Part shown: one piece after another, positions 39,201-48,554 of the stretch
Position numbering within the stretch: position 1 is the first letter of the stretch
How the letters are laid out: every line of letters begins with the position of its first letter
From: Vesta saturnalis
Taxonomy: Eukaryota; Arthropoda; Insecta; Coleoptera; Lampyridae
Assembly: GCA_036346205.1 (NCBI GenBank)
Contig: JARFJB010000982.1
Coordinates: 298,501 to 362,500, forward strand
DNA: 64,000 bases
Reading direction: 5' to 3'
The notes under the pieces: generated by a model
What the model saw: only the letters and a program-made list of their open reading frames with translations
Database searches by the model: none
Told to the model about the DNA's origin: nothing
Program-made: the position numbers and the translations under genes

Positions 39201-42200
39201 TTTGCAATAAACATTTTCTTATGCGATCACGGAACGATCTTCTAACACCTTGTAGCATTTCTGGACTAATATTGCGAAAAGATAGACCTATTGTTTCTAT
39301 TATGTCTTGTTACAACCTCTCGGTACAGTTGAGATTTAACATTTTCCCACAAGAAAATCTATAAGGGTGAAGTCAGGGGATCTTGCTGGCCAAAATAAGC
39401 TGGAGTTGTAGCCACATAGCTCTATTTATATGTTCCGGACGGTGTCGAATTAAACGTGATAGATCTTAATCATAACAATCTTTGGATCTTGGGTGTCGTA
39501 ATAATGAGAATTATGACAATTCACAAACCCACTTCTGTGGAATGTAGATTTGTCAGTAAATAATACGTATTTGAAAGAATCACCATTTTCTCTAATTTTA
39601 TTTTCAGCCCATTTGCAGAAAATCACTTTCCTTACATAATCATCTTCAACGAATTCTTGATGCAGTTGTACGTGGTATGTGTGGAAGTTATTAGTATTTA
39701 AACACTTATTTCTTAATATTTAAACTTTTACAAATTTCTCTGACACTAACGTTTGGACTTTCTACTACCGATAAAGTAACCGCAAGTTGATTTTCTTCGT
39801 TTAGAACTTCCTGTTCGTTCAAACCTTTCTTTCAGGTTTCCAAAAGATCTTTTATCGAGTTGTTTTTTAATTAGAAATTTTTGCGGGTATAATCGGGTTG
39901 ACTGAAGGCAATTTCCATCACTTTCACCAATACAATATATCATAGAATGCAACGGGCGTAGTACCCTTAGATACTACTTTTGTTTGTTTAACCCACTCCA
40001 AAGAATAAGATTTGAATTCTTTTAAACTTTTTTATAGTATCAACATTATTAAAGAAAATTTAGTACCTGAGATGATTATTTTTTGTTACGTTTTATTAAA
40101 ACTGAATGGGTTCAATTTATAAAGATATCATTTACTAGTTAATTTTTACTTTCCTTGCGAATTAATTTCGTTTTGCGTAAATGAATTTTAAGCTTCATGT
40201 TTACTAACTCCCTTCTTAATTGGTTGCAACGGCTAACTCAAGTTAGTATAAAGAAACGATTTCTGTTATCATTGCCCAAAATTATGTTCATTTCGATTTA
40301 TTTATTTATCTGGATTCGTATTGGGTTGACTTCTTTCTACATTTATACATTCAATAATTGTGTGAGCCTGTGATATTAATAATCTTTAACAATAAAAGTA
40401 AATCAAATGTTATACTCATTTAATTAAATTCCAAATCTGAACTAAAACGCATCAACGCGTTGTTTACAAATATTTATATAAAAATCAAACCTATAATATA
40501 AGATAAGCTTCTTAGAACTAAAATATAACAAATAAAATCCTTATCAGAATTAAACGCATTATTCTTGTTTAATTGTGATAACCAAACGTAAAGTTTCGAG
40601 AAATCATACACAAAAAAGTTTTATTTATTAACACAAACAAAAACGTTCTCACTTATTTTCATTGCAACTGATGATGTAATGCTGGCGTTTCTTTGTTTGT
40701 TATTAAGGGGCCTCAGAAAAGTTAGAGCTTGTTCTTGCGATGATGTCACCTACCGGCACCCTGGAACCGTTTTTCGATTGTCGTCCTTATCTTTCCTTAT
40801 ACTTTTGTGTAGCTAAATACGCTTCTAATTTTCCTTCATCAAGTAATTTTAGTAAATAATTGTTCGATATATTTCCACTATACAGTTTTCACTCTATCGT
40901 TCAGTTTTAACTACAAATAGCATGCGCAACAAGATGCAAGCTATTTACCACCCGAATGTTCCCTTTTACACATTAATAAATTCGAGTTATTGTCCTTTAT
41001 AAGTTCGATTTCCCAATTTGGATCGATTACTGTCTATTATATTTATTGTGCACTATTTAAACACAAGCGATTACGGTTCTGAGATATACAACACGCGCCA
41101 TCTTCACTTATTACGTTACTTTTTATTATTTTAATAAGGCAAGTAATTTTTACTTCTTCCCTATTACCGTTAATTAATTCTTATTTGTAATTTTAACACT
41201 TTATAGGGCAGCGTCACTATACAATGTCGCTTAGACTTCGAATTCTGGTCGCTTATTTTTATACGATCCTTTCTGTTCGCTTACTTATCGCGACTGTTTG
41301 TGGATCGCTCACTGTATGCGACTGACTTAAAACTGAATATCATTATTATTACAGCGCCATTCCTTACACCAAATTAAGGCACCTGCAAATGCCGCGTATT
41401 TAAATATATTCAAATTGAATATACAATGTGCCCCAAATTTGCTTCTCTATAAAGGGATCCCGGCTATTGTTATACTTACGGCAAAGGTTAATTGGGGAAA
41501 GTTTTAGAGGAACCTTATAGCATTCGATATCCGGTTTCAGATTTACGATCGTTTTGAAAATATCGGCGAAAAACCGAAAATGGCGGATTTCGTTTTCGCC
41601 AGTAAATCCTAAATGGTTAATTTGACAGCTGTCACAATGTGAGATTATTCGGACACTTTTTAAGACGAATAAGATGGCGTGTATGACATGTCACAATCGT
41701 CTTTTGTTATCCCACAATCTGCCTCAACTTTCATTTTCTTATTGCCGCCATATTGGATTTTTTGGTTTTTGAAAGAGCGCATATTTCCAGTTTAGTGATG
41801 TCTCACAACTGCATAAAAGATTAGAGTTTCATCGAAATATCACACTTTCTAAAGTTAGGTCTTATTTATTATTAGTAGGCCATGATTTATTTGTCGCAAA
41901 ATAACATTAATAAATAATGTATAAAATTCTTTGAATTTTCAATAAAACATGAAATTAAATAACGACCTCTCAACAAGACAGATGTTTTGGGACAAATTCC
42001 CAGCTATGAGTGTGTTAAAAATAAAGCCAGAAAAATCGTCATTAATTTAATTAATACTTGAACCTTTGAACAACCTACAATAAAATTACAATTACAATTA
42101 ATTTACAGATTTGCAAAATGACTTCCATTTACATCGAGACATTTTTGACAATTGGTGACTGTTTTCGTACAACCCTAGCAAGTGTATTTCCATGAACACT

Positions 42201-45200
42201 ATTTCTAAATGTATCCAAAACTCTCTGTCTCAGGATTTCTATGGTCGCAGGAGGATTAAACTCGTAGACCTCATTCTTTGTGTGACCCCACAGGTAGAAA
42301 TCCAAGGGCAAAGGTCAGGGATCTAGGAGACCAAGATATTGGACCATTTAATGCAATAATTCTTTCATCAAACTGCTCCCTTAAGAAGTTCCTGACTTGA
42401 ATGGTGTTGTGTGCCGGACATCCATCCTGTTGAAACCACGTTCTTCTGAACTCATCTTCGGTGAGTGTAGCTCGTAAAGCCGGCACAACCTGGTTTCGCA
42501 AAAGCTCTAGGTACCTCTGTCCGTTTAAGTTATAGTCAAACAAAATGGTCCCATAAGTCGATTTCCTGCAATGATTAATAATTTATAATACATAGGTGCC
42601 CAATTAAAATAGGTAAGTTAGTTATTCTTTTTAACACTCTTTGTACCGTTGATTTTGACACACGAATTTCCCGTTCTACAGTTCTTACCGATGCACTGGG
42701 GTTTTCGTTGACAGCTTGTAAAATGTTTCTGTCACGATTTCATTATAAATATTGTATCCGCTTTTAGGTTGTTCGAATGCCCCATAGTTAATTAAATTTA
42801 TTACAATTTGTGGGTTTTATGAGGCGCCGTCGTTCGGGGTACATCTCCAAATACCTCGGTGAGGTAATGTCGGCGTTTCTGTTTGACTGCAAGTAAAGCG
42901 CTAACATGTAAAACTTTTCTTCATTTGAATAGGGAATACCGGCCATTTTCAACAGGCTTTTACAATTTTGTGTCACGTTTATGATTTTAATGACAGAAAA
43001 GCGTACTACTTATGAAAACACTACTTTGAATTATTTAACGTCAAAGTCAGAGCCACCTTATATGGAAAAAATGAAACCCAATTTTACTGACAAATAAATC
43101 ATGTCCTACTAATAATAATAAATAAGACCTAACTTTATAAAATGTGATATTTCGATGAAACTCTAATCTTTTATGCACTTGTGAGACATCACTAAACTGG
43201 AAATATTGCGCTCTTTCAAAAAATCGAAAAATGCAATATGGCGGCAATAAGAAAAATGAAAGTTGAGGCAGATTGTGGGATAACAAAAGACGATTGTGAC
43301 ATGTCATACACGCCATCTTATTCGTCTTAAAAAAGTGCCCGAATAATTTCACATTGTGACAGCTGTCAAATTAACCATTTCGGATTTACTGGCGAAAAAC
43401 GAAATCCGCCATTTTCAATTTTTCGCCGATATTTTCAAAACCAATTGAACGATTGTAAATCTGAAACCAGATATTGAATGCTCTAAGCTTCCTCTAAGCT
43501 TCCTCTAAAACTTTCCCCATTTAACCTTTGCCGTAAGTATAACAGAAGCCGAGATTCCTTTATAGAGAAGCGAATTTGGGACACATTGTATAGATAACTT
43601 ATTGAAATGAACTCGTGCTTTTCATCTTAATATTAATTACATTCAAATACAAATAAACAATAACCATTTCTTTATCCAGAAAAATAATATATAAATATCT
43701 AATTTCGAATAATTTAGAGCGAAATTTTGATTTTTCTAAAGCTCTCGTTACAATAAGTTAATTCTTGCAAATATTAATTCATGACTGAAACAAATTAAAT
43801 CACAACGATTATAATTAAAGAATATTATAAGACAAAAAATTTTTAATAACTTATTATAAGACAATATTACAAAATAAATGCAACAAACGTCAACACTGTA
43901 CATAGCCACCTACTTTGATTAAAGCCACTACATAATTTTTTTGAAATCATTTATGTTAAAATCACAATAGGACAGTATATTTGTTCAAATTAACTCTTAT
44001 AATTAATTTTATGACACAAAAAACTTTTGATGGAGAATTTTAATCAGAACTGAGTGCCGACAAAAATATTGGGTCATTTCGTTTAAAAAAATTAACTTAT
44101 GCTTGTTTAAAAATATAATTCGGCTTAATTTATGGAACACCCTGTACGGTATTGAATTTTTTAAAGTTATTTTAACTTTAAAAAATTCAATACCGTTAAA
44201 TACGTTATTCCTTAGCCCAGGCTGTACTAAAAGCTCAATATTTCAAAAATTTGTCATTTTCTAAAAAACCCACTATTCCGATCAGCACTATTTTTTTGAA
44301 AATACCGTTTTTTGTCTCTAACCCTAATCAGTAAGTCAATAAAAATAATATCAATGTAAAGTACATTTATAGAGGAACCCAAAAATGTAATAATATACAG
44401 GGCATGTCATTAAAAAATCTTACAATTTGTTGCCACGTTTTCTAGACCACCCTGTATATTTAAAATAATTCTTAAAGATTTGTCATTTTTGTGACAGATT
44501 TGACATAAACATTACCACAGAAGAACGGAGTACTAAATGGACATCCTGTATATTACTAAATGGACATCCTGTATATTATATACCATTATATTTTGCATTA
44601 TATTCGCACAAAAACATAAATAAATTTAACTTTTGTCTCCAGCACACTGTCGTGGTTTAATTAATGGATTGTTTGATTAATCAATTGTATAATTAATCGA
44701 TTGTATGATTAATCGATTATTTGATTATTCAATTATGTGATTAATCGAATAGTTGGTTAATGGATTATCTGATTAATCGATTATTCGGTTACTAAAAGGG
44801 ACTATTATTTTCATTAATAGGCTATCGATTGTTCACACTCATAATCACAGTGTCTTACTATTTAAAAATCATTATTCATATTTTTTTTATATTTTTAGGA
44901 ATAGATTCATTGATATTTGTAACGGAAAGGTGGATGTCGGAGAAATGACTGTTATGAAAGATAGTTATTTAAAATCAAAAAAGGTTAAAGGAGAATTCTT
45001 AATTAATAAAGTAAATTTTTTAAAACAATTTTTAAAGAAAAGTTGTAGTGTCAAAGTTTTAGATACAAGATTTCGATTTTGATGATGTACTTTTTAAGTA
45101 TAGCTCATACAAACCAATTGTCGACATTGTTGAAAGCATAATTGGTCCCAATATAACAAGTTTCCATACAATGTTAAACAATAAACCGCCTGATTCGGAA

Positions 45201-45942
45201 AAGGATTTATCACGACATCCGTTACACCAAGTAAATTTTCGAGCTGAAAGTAGGTACCTACAAATTTTGCATTGAGATTTTTAGGATTTGTACTTTTTTC
45301 CTTTTGGACCTGGAAATTCTATAGTGGGAGCATGGACCGCGATGGAACGGGTTAATGAGCACAATGGTTGCCTATTTCTTATTCCTGGATCTCATAGAGG
45401 TGAAATACTGCAACATGACTACCCTCCTGTAAGTAACACAAATAGAGGAATCTTTAAAATTTACGAATTGATTAATATTTAGAATATTACAAACAAGGGA
45501 TACTTGGGTGTGTTGGGATTAGATCATGTTCCTACCGTTAATATAACAATGGACAAAGGGGATACAGTATTTTTTCATCCGACAATACTACATGGCTCAG
45601 GACCAAACCTAACTAAAGTAACATCTTATTACCAAATAATAATTAACAAAGTTTTTTTATGTTAACAGGGATTTAGGAAAGCAATTTCTACTCACTACGC
45701 TGATAGTAACTGCTATTTTATTAATGTAAAAGGCACTATGCAGGAAAAAGGCGCAAAAGAGTTACTGGAGTTGGCTGGAATAAGAATGAGGAAAAATCTT
45801 ACTGTTCCCCATGACGTAAACCTCTTAAACACAGTTTACTGTAACTTACTTTAATATTTTTTTACAGTTTCTTTGGAAAGCAAAAGCCCGTTTAATTCGA
45901 GGTAATCCAGGAAACTTTCAAAACTTTAATAGCAATTTGTAG
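24118..45942 (+). CDS. Phytanoyl-CoA 2-hydroxylase (peroxisomal alpha-oxidation), partial gene
   Basis: Visible exons: 24118-24252, 44899-45010, 45063-45230, 45285-45428, 45483-45617, 45669-45815, 45868-45942. The enzyme is an Fe(II)/2-oxoglutarate oxygenase that hydroxylates phytanoyl-CoA at carbon 2 in peroxisomes, opening alpha-oxidation of branched fatty acids. The iron facial triad is visible: HQD formed across the 45230/45285 junction, and HGSG near 45595; the 2-oxoglutarate Arg is in GFRKA (45669). Every intron is GT-AG and phases agree throughout with no internal stop. Five introns are 50-54 nt; the first is 20.6 kb and filled with transposons. No C-terminal PTS1 is present, so import should depend on an unseen N-terminal PTS2. 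This is the only intact host gene seen. Confidence 0.93.
24253..25780. other. First part of the PHYH intron, no gene recognised
   Basis: Begins with a consensus GTAAGT donor. Contains a C-rich run near 24335 and A+T-rich sequence. No transposon end or ORF is supported before the Helitron remains. Confidence 0.5.
25815..28995 (+). pseudogene. Helitron Rep/helicase protein, N-terminal and central part, broken
   Basis: Many frameshifts. Recognisable in order: an N-terminal zinc-type region (CSYC, AMYF, CCSNGKIKLPE, about 26040-26130); SFGANVALLTSSGPYCFQI (26240); the Rep region with FEKPDIFITFTCNGSW (27140); the HUH motif in KRGLPHIHLL (27350); NPFILLYFQAHIKAEICAS and VKYIHKHVYKGHD (27670-27770, with candidate catalytic Tyr residues); YVWAKRKLFYNVIGRIY (28070); and the helicase with Walker A GPGGTGKT (28690) and Walker B LIVWDEGSMAS (28920). 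It stops where the errantivirus fragment begins. The Rep nickase would cut and join single strands; the 5'-3' helicase unwinds. Clearly a pseudogene. Confidence 0.93.
28996..29530 (+). pseudogene. gag remnant, errantivirus copy 1
   Basis: Starts inside gag, jumps a deletion near 29024, then follows the Gln/Asn/Pro-rich C-terminal region of copy 2 (FNNFTNK, NHFYKPSPQF, then MSISTRNTGRPNQ, NYFRSTGPR), ending at the same stop (29530). There is no CCHC zinc knuckle, as usual in errantiviruses. Several stops interrupt it. Confidence 0.75.
29531..32640 (+). pseudogene. pol remnant, errantivirus copy 1 (protease, RT, RNase H, integrase)
   Basis: The protease region reads LINSGAPNSIIN, where the usual catalytic Asp of the DTGA-type motif is Asn. 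RT runs through VIDYRKLNEKTVEDKYPLPR, TLDLAQGFHQIEMD and FGLKNAPSTFQRVM; the catalytic YMDD box is changed to CMND (30800-30811). RNase H keeps ETDHKPLVWLFS. Integrase keeps the HHCC zinc region (YHSNNHNGI, CETC) and VHTDTFSF, but frameshifts ahead of the second Asp. At least six frame breaks. A retrovirus-like pol polyprotein, dead. Confidence 0.93.
32640..33467 (+). pseudogene. env remnant, errantivirus copy 1 (C-terminal part)
   Basis: Two fragments: 32640-33013, with Cys-containing ectodomain sequence (WTNEKCKVIEKQIVCFERTE), and 33020-33467, ending in a clear transmembrane segment (about 33315-33368: ITTIVIILLVIFCILIYVF) and a short basic then polar cytoplasmic tail. This fits the membrane-anchored half of an insect errantivirus envelope protein. 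The N-terminal part with the furin site has been deleted; a stop lies at 33132. Confidence 0.75.
33493..33672 (+). pseudogene. Helitron helicase, C-terminal end
   Basis: Resumes after the errantivirus insert with RRQFPIRQAFSITINKAQGK (helicase motif V region), LYPPQPVFSHGQ, and after one frameshift VALSRARNFKDIKVEIIER with a stop at 33670-33672 (motif VI and natural C-terminus). About 250 residues between Walker B and motif V are missing, so the insertion replaced helicase sequence rather than simply splitting it. Confidence 0.92.
33727..36313. mobile_element. piggyBac-like element with TTAA target duplication
   Basis: TTAA (33723-33726) is followed by CACTAGAACCGCCG; the right end reads CGGTGGTTCTAGTG, then TTAA (36314-36317). 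The termini match at 13 of 14 positions and TTAA is the classic piggyBac target. It contains a broken transposase on the minus strand and sits in the 3' non-coding region of the Helitron. Confidence 0.93.
34287..35890 (-). pseudogene. piggyBac transposase, broken, with a GT-AG intron
   Basis: The likely start at 35890 opens MQRTHRILQMLNDIPDSESE, an acidic N-terminus, then a Ser/Asp-rich stretch ending at CAAG|GTAAGT (about 35721). A TTTTTACAG acceptor near 35542 rejoins the frame at GDLTVRPSNTSRQRDVPPGR and NILLGKDKT. Then come FCETIGRNRFRKILRFLTFD (35055), a gap, MFWLLADVDSKYMCNGFPY, another gap, LLQNILDLSAINSWACYKE, ISRRNFILKLVDEL, and a degenerate Cys-rich tail (QCYVKNCRNK). The regions holding the catalytic Asp residues are deleted or scrambled. 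The family excises and inserts at TTAA without scars. Inactive. Confidence 0.9.
36449..38667. other. PHYH intron sequence with no recognised feature
   Basis: A+T-rich sequence between the Helitron 3' end and the next mariner. No ORF longer than about 70 codons and none recognisable. Confidence 0.5.
39200..39955 (-). pseudogene. Mariner-family transposase remnant
   Basis: N-terminal helix-turn-helix region at 39952-39746 (YCIGESDGNCLQSTRLYPQK, NLKERFERTGSS), then SFKYVLFTDKSTFHRSGFVN with the first catalytic Asp (about 39560), then ARSPDFTLIDF from the third-Asp region (about 39390), and a C-terminal trace to about 39200. The central DGAPPH-type segment is missing. Multiple stops. Confidence 0.75.
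41424..43588. mobile_element. Nested mariner with about 480-bp inverted repeats
   Basis: TA (41422-41423) then CAATGTGCCCCAAATTTGCT; the right end is CGAATTTGGGACACATTG then TA (43589-43590). Arms at 41424-41898 and 43089-43588 align along their whole length (landmarks AATGGCGGATTTCG, TTGACAGCTGTCACAATGTG, CAAGATGGCGTGT-like, TTATTATTAGTAGG). It holds a minus-strand transposase at 42129-42976 and is inserted in the larger mariner. Confidence 0.92.
42129..42976 (-). pseudogene. Mariner transposase of the nested element
   Basis: N-terminal part 42976-42788 (GIPYSNEEKFYMLALYLQSN, RYLEMYPERRR). The HTH follows in another frame (ILQAVNENPSASVRTVEREI, about 42720). The catalytic core resumes with LFDYNLNGQRYLELLRNQ, FQQDGCPAHNTIQVRNFLRE (second Asp intact) and a frameshifted SPRS-DLT-LDFYLWG (third Asp). 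The segment with the first catalytic Asp is deleted around 42545-42600, so it is inactive. Confidence 0.88.
44146..44196. repeat. Perfect 24-bp inverted repeat inside the mariner right arm
   Basis: The arm 44146-44169 and its exact complement 44173-44196 are separated by TTT. It lies in the right terminal repeat of the 38668-44454 mariner; the left arm has only one copy of the corresponding AACTCAATACCATACATGG segment, so the hairpin is a local inverted duplication. Confidence 0.88.
44655..44795. repeat. Degenerate 16-17-bp tandem repeat
   Basis: About eight to nine imperfect copies of GATTAATCGATTGTAT-like units, about 100 bp before the PHYH exon at 44899. Self-complementary ATTAATCGATTAAT-type cores make it palindrome-rich. 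Confidence 0.8.
44899..45942 (+). CDS. Phytanoyl-CoA 2-hydroxylase, six 3' exons
   Basis: Exon 44899-45010 (FIDICNGKVDVGEMTVMKD to LINK), exon 45063-45230 (IQDFDFDDVLFKY to SRHPLHQ), exon 45285-45428 (DLYFFPFGPGN, AWTAMERVNEHNGCLFLIPG), exon 45483-45617 (MDKGDTVFFHPTILHGSG), exon 45669-45815 (GFRKAISTHYADSNCYFINV), exon 45868-45942 (FLWKAKARLI, stop TAG at 45940-45942). Separating introns begin GTAAAT, GTAAAT, GTAAGT, GTAACA and GTAAAC and end in TTTAG or ACAG. The 52-nt intron 45011-45062 is among the shortest. Sequence order and spacing follow the whole phytanoyl-CoA dioxygenase domain to its normal C-terminus. Confidence 0.95.
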
Positions 45943-46396
45943 CAGAGTACAAACGCTAATATTACCTACAGATATTATTAAATTACTAAGTAGATGCGCT
46001 TAATTGTTTAAGAAGTAAAGTTTATATAGGATGATGGCAGAACTGTATAATTAGTTTATTTGTGAATTTTGTAGCTCTAAGAGTATCATGCGGTGGAAAA
46101 TATAACTTCTGTAAAAAAGCTAGTTAATTGGTAATAATTATTGGAGTTAGAATTAATTAATAACAAATGATGAAGACGCTCATAATAATTTATACACAGT
46201 TGACTTGAAAAAGACCATGTCATTTAGTTTAAGATGCCTGAAAACTCAAAGTTTGAGTCATTTGCGGAAGAGAAGTGTTCCATGCTCTTATAAAATTAAT
46301 ATTTTTATTAGTTACTCAATAGTAAACATGGATTAACCTAACTAAACTTAAGCTAGGTAAAACAATCAATTTTACAATCTACATACTTGTAATATA
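45943..46396. other. PHYH 3' flank
   Basis: A+T-rich sequence after the PHYH stop codon; probably contains the 3' UTR. No clear AATAAA signal was identified close to the stop, and no other gene is seen. Confidence 0.5.
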
Positions 46397-46700
46397 CTGG
46401 GTGATTGATGGTGGATGGCCTATTAGACGTTCATGGAGAAATTTGGTGGCTTGTATAAATGGATATGCTCTCTCTTTTGAAAATATTTTCAACTGTATGT
46501 ACAGTGTATTAGCGACTTTGATAAATTAAATGGAACACCCTGTGTATTATTTTTTTTTGTTAGATTCCCTATTGATCTCTTAATAACTTTTCTTAATATG
46601 TTCCTATACCCATCTGTTATCGTGTTTGAGATAATAATTTATTCCACTTTTTTTTTTTAAAAACATGGCTTTCAAAAAGGGTCCGCAGTTTTGAACTCTG

Positions 46701-46877
46701 ACATATCAGCGCACTGAAATTTAGTGAGGAGTTAGGCAATGCCCAGTGGAATTTCAATCTATGTCCAAATCTAAGTTATAATAGTACAGTGTGTTTCAAA
46801 AATACAAATATTTTTCTTGTTCGGAAATACGATAAAAAGTATGTTTTTTTAATGGAACACCCTGTATTTTATATCTG
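46701..46877. mobile_element. Short insertion in the left mariner arm
   Basis: The right arm runs continuously through GAACTCTGGTCCTAAAAG, whereas the left arm reads GAACTCTG, then about 175 extra bases, then TCTGGTCCTAAAAG. The TCTG at both junctions could be a 4-bp target duplication. The insert ends with TGGAACACCCTGTATTTTA, a mariner-like terminus, suggesting a MITE. Not recognised further. Confidence 0.6.
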
Positions 46878-47071
46878 GTCCTAAAAGCTCTTGAAATTGT
46901 CTATCTTTCTATGTGTAATGTTCCTATACCCATCTCGAGCAGTTTTTGATTTATGAGCATTTACTTAGCAAAATTATTACAGATAACAATAACATGAGTG
47001 TGAGGACCAGTACGTTTATTTTACTTCTTACGAAGGCATCAAAAGTTCGTAAAAAAACAAGCAAAAAATAT

Positions 47072-47994
47072 TTAATTAGTTTTTAATAAATGTTCAAAAT
47101 GTTGGCCGTTGACTTCTAAGCATTTTAGAATTCTAGTTGTAAGTCTGTAGTTGTAAGTCTAAGTTCATCAGCATCTAAACTTTAAAAAGCGCGATGCACC
47201 CGAGCCTCTAACTCTTCCCTTGAATTTAGCGGTGTATTGTAAACCATATTTTTCAGGGTGCCCCAAAGGTAACAATCAAGAGGAGTTAAGTCTGAAGACT
47301 TGTCAGGCCAATTCCAAGGTCCCAAACGCCTAAACCAACCATCTCCAAATATTCTCCGTATTTCCGCGCTTACTTCGGCAGTGCAATGATCGAAAGCCCC
47401 GTCAAGTGGGTACCAGCAGCTGCGATACTGGGCAAGGGGAAGATTATCAACGAAATTTTCAACAAACGTAATTAAAATTTCTAAGTATTTTCTAAATTTT
47501 CATCGTACATCAAATATCGAAATTTGCCGTCCATCATTAAACAAAAAACATTAAAACTAAACTTTTCTTGGAACGCAGAAGCTCTCGTAACATGGGGATT
47601 TTCTTGTGCCCAATAATGCATGTTTCTTCGTGTACTTATAATCATGCATATGATGTGTAGACAATATTTTTTGCACACAAAAAAAGGATAAACCCAAATC
47701 TTCTTTGGCACATCTTATTGAAACTTCCCGATAACCATGAAGATACGCTAAAACATTAGTTTCATTGTTCTCATTGGACGTTACAGATCTAGGTAAATTT
47801 CTGACTGCTTTCAAGGACGATCCAAAATGTTCGAAATTGCTTTGAATTCGTCTAAATTTCTTATCGTTCATTGATGGCAAATTTGGGTACATTTCATGAA
47901 ATCTTCTACAAGTACGGCTAATGATCTGATCAAACTGACCATGTAAAATAAATAAATTCATAGGTACAGCATTTAAATAGTTGTTTTCTTCCAT
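47072..47994 (-). pseudogene. Mariner (DD34D-type) transposase
   Basis: Starts MEENNYLNAVPMNLFILHGQ (47994), HTH region RTCRRFHEMYPNLPSMNDKK, then TSNENNETNVLAYLHGYREV and HMHDYKYTKKHALL. After a frameshift come FSFNVFCLMMDGKFRYLMYD (first Asp), WYPLDGAFDHCTAEV (second Asp, in place of the usual WYQQDGAPPH), SSDLTPLDCYLWGTLKNMVY (third Asp) and NGQHFEHLL at the end. All three Asp positions are readable, but frameshifts near 47600 and 47190 and substitutions in the DGAPPH box make it inactive. A cut-and-paste transposase family targeting TA. Confidence 0.88.
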
Positions 47995-48554
47995 TTTTCT
48001 TGACACTTTCAATTAAACTTATCAATAATTACACCAACTGACAGCGAAACTAAATGAACAATAGCAGAATGTAAACAACTTCAAAACAGTTACCATAGGC
48101 TACTTGCCAAATTGAATAAATGCTCATAAATCAAAAACTATTCGAGATGGGTATAGGAACATTACACATAGAAAGATAGACAATTTCAAGAGCTTTTAGG
48201 ACCAGAGTTCAAGACTGCGGACCCTTCTTCTTCTTGAAAGCCATGTTTTTCGAAAAAAAAGAGTGAAATAAATTATTATCTCGAAAACGATAACAGATAG
48301 GTATAGGAATATATTAAGAAAAGTTATTAAGAGACCAATAGGGAATCTAACAAAGAAATAATTTACAGGATGTTCCATTTAAATTACCAAATTTGCTAAT
48401 ACTTTCTTGTAGAAGCGGCAACACTGCAAAGTTGAAAATATTTTCAAAAGAATGATCATATCCATTTATATAAGCCACCAAATTTTCAAAGTGATCCCTT
48501 GACTATTTCTCCATAAACGTGCAATAGGCCATCCACCATCAATCACCCTGTATA

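Larger units (their letters stand above)
38668..44454. mobile_element. Long-TIR mariner carrying a nested mariner
   Basis: TA (38666-38667) then CAGGGTGGTTTAAAAAAGTG; the right end is CTAGACCACCCTG then TA (44455-44456). Inverted repeats extend about 360-400 bp on each side (to about 39030, and from about 44050), with matching landmarks GTGGCAACAAATT, AAAAAACTCAATACC and GACCTAATTTTTTTTGTCGG. Transposase scraps lie at 39200-39955 (-). A second mariner occupies 41424-43588. About 1.4 kb (39960-41420) and 0.45 kb (43590-44045) remain unassigned. Located in the PHYH intron, ending 444 bp before the second visible exon. Confidence 0.88.
46397..48550. mobile_element. Mariner element
   Basis: TA (46395-46396) then CTGGGTGATTGATGGTGGAT; the right end is ATCCACCATCAATCACCCTG then TA (48551-48552). 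Long inverted arms share TTCCCTATTGATCTCTTAAT, GTTCCTATACCCATCT and TGGCTTTCAA landmarks. The left arm is interrupted by an insert of about 175 bp at 46701-46877. Transposase on the minus strand at 47072-47994. Confidence 0.9.

Noticed and set aside
43047..43352. Minus-strand 101-codon frame in the mariner arm
   Set aside because: It lies wholly within the terminal inverted repeat and is mirrored in the other arm.
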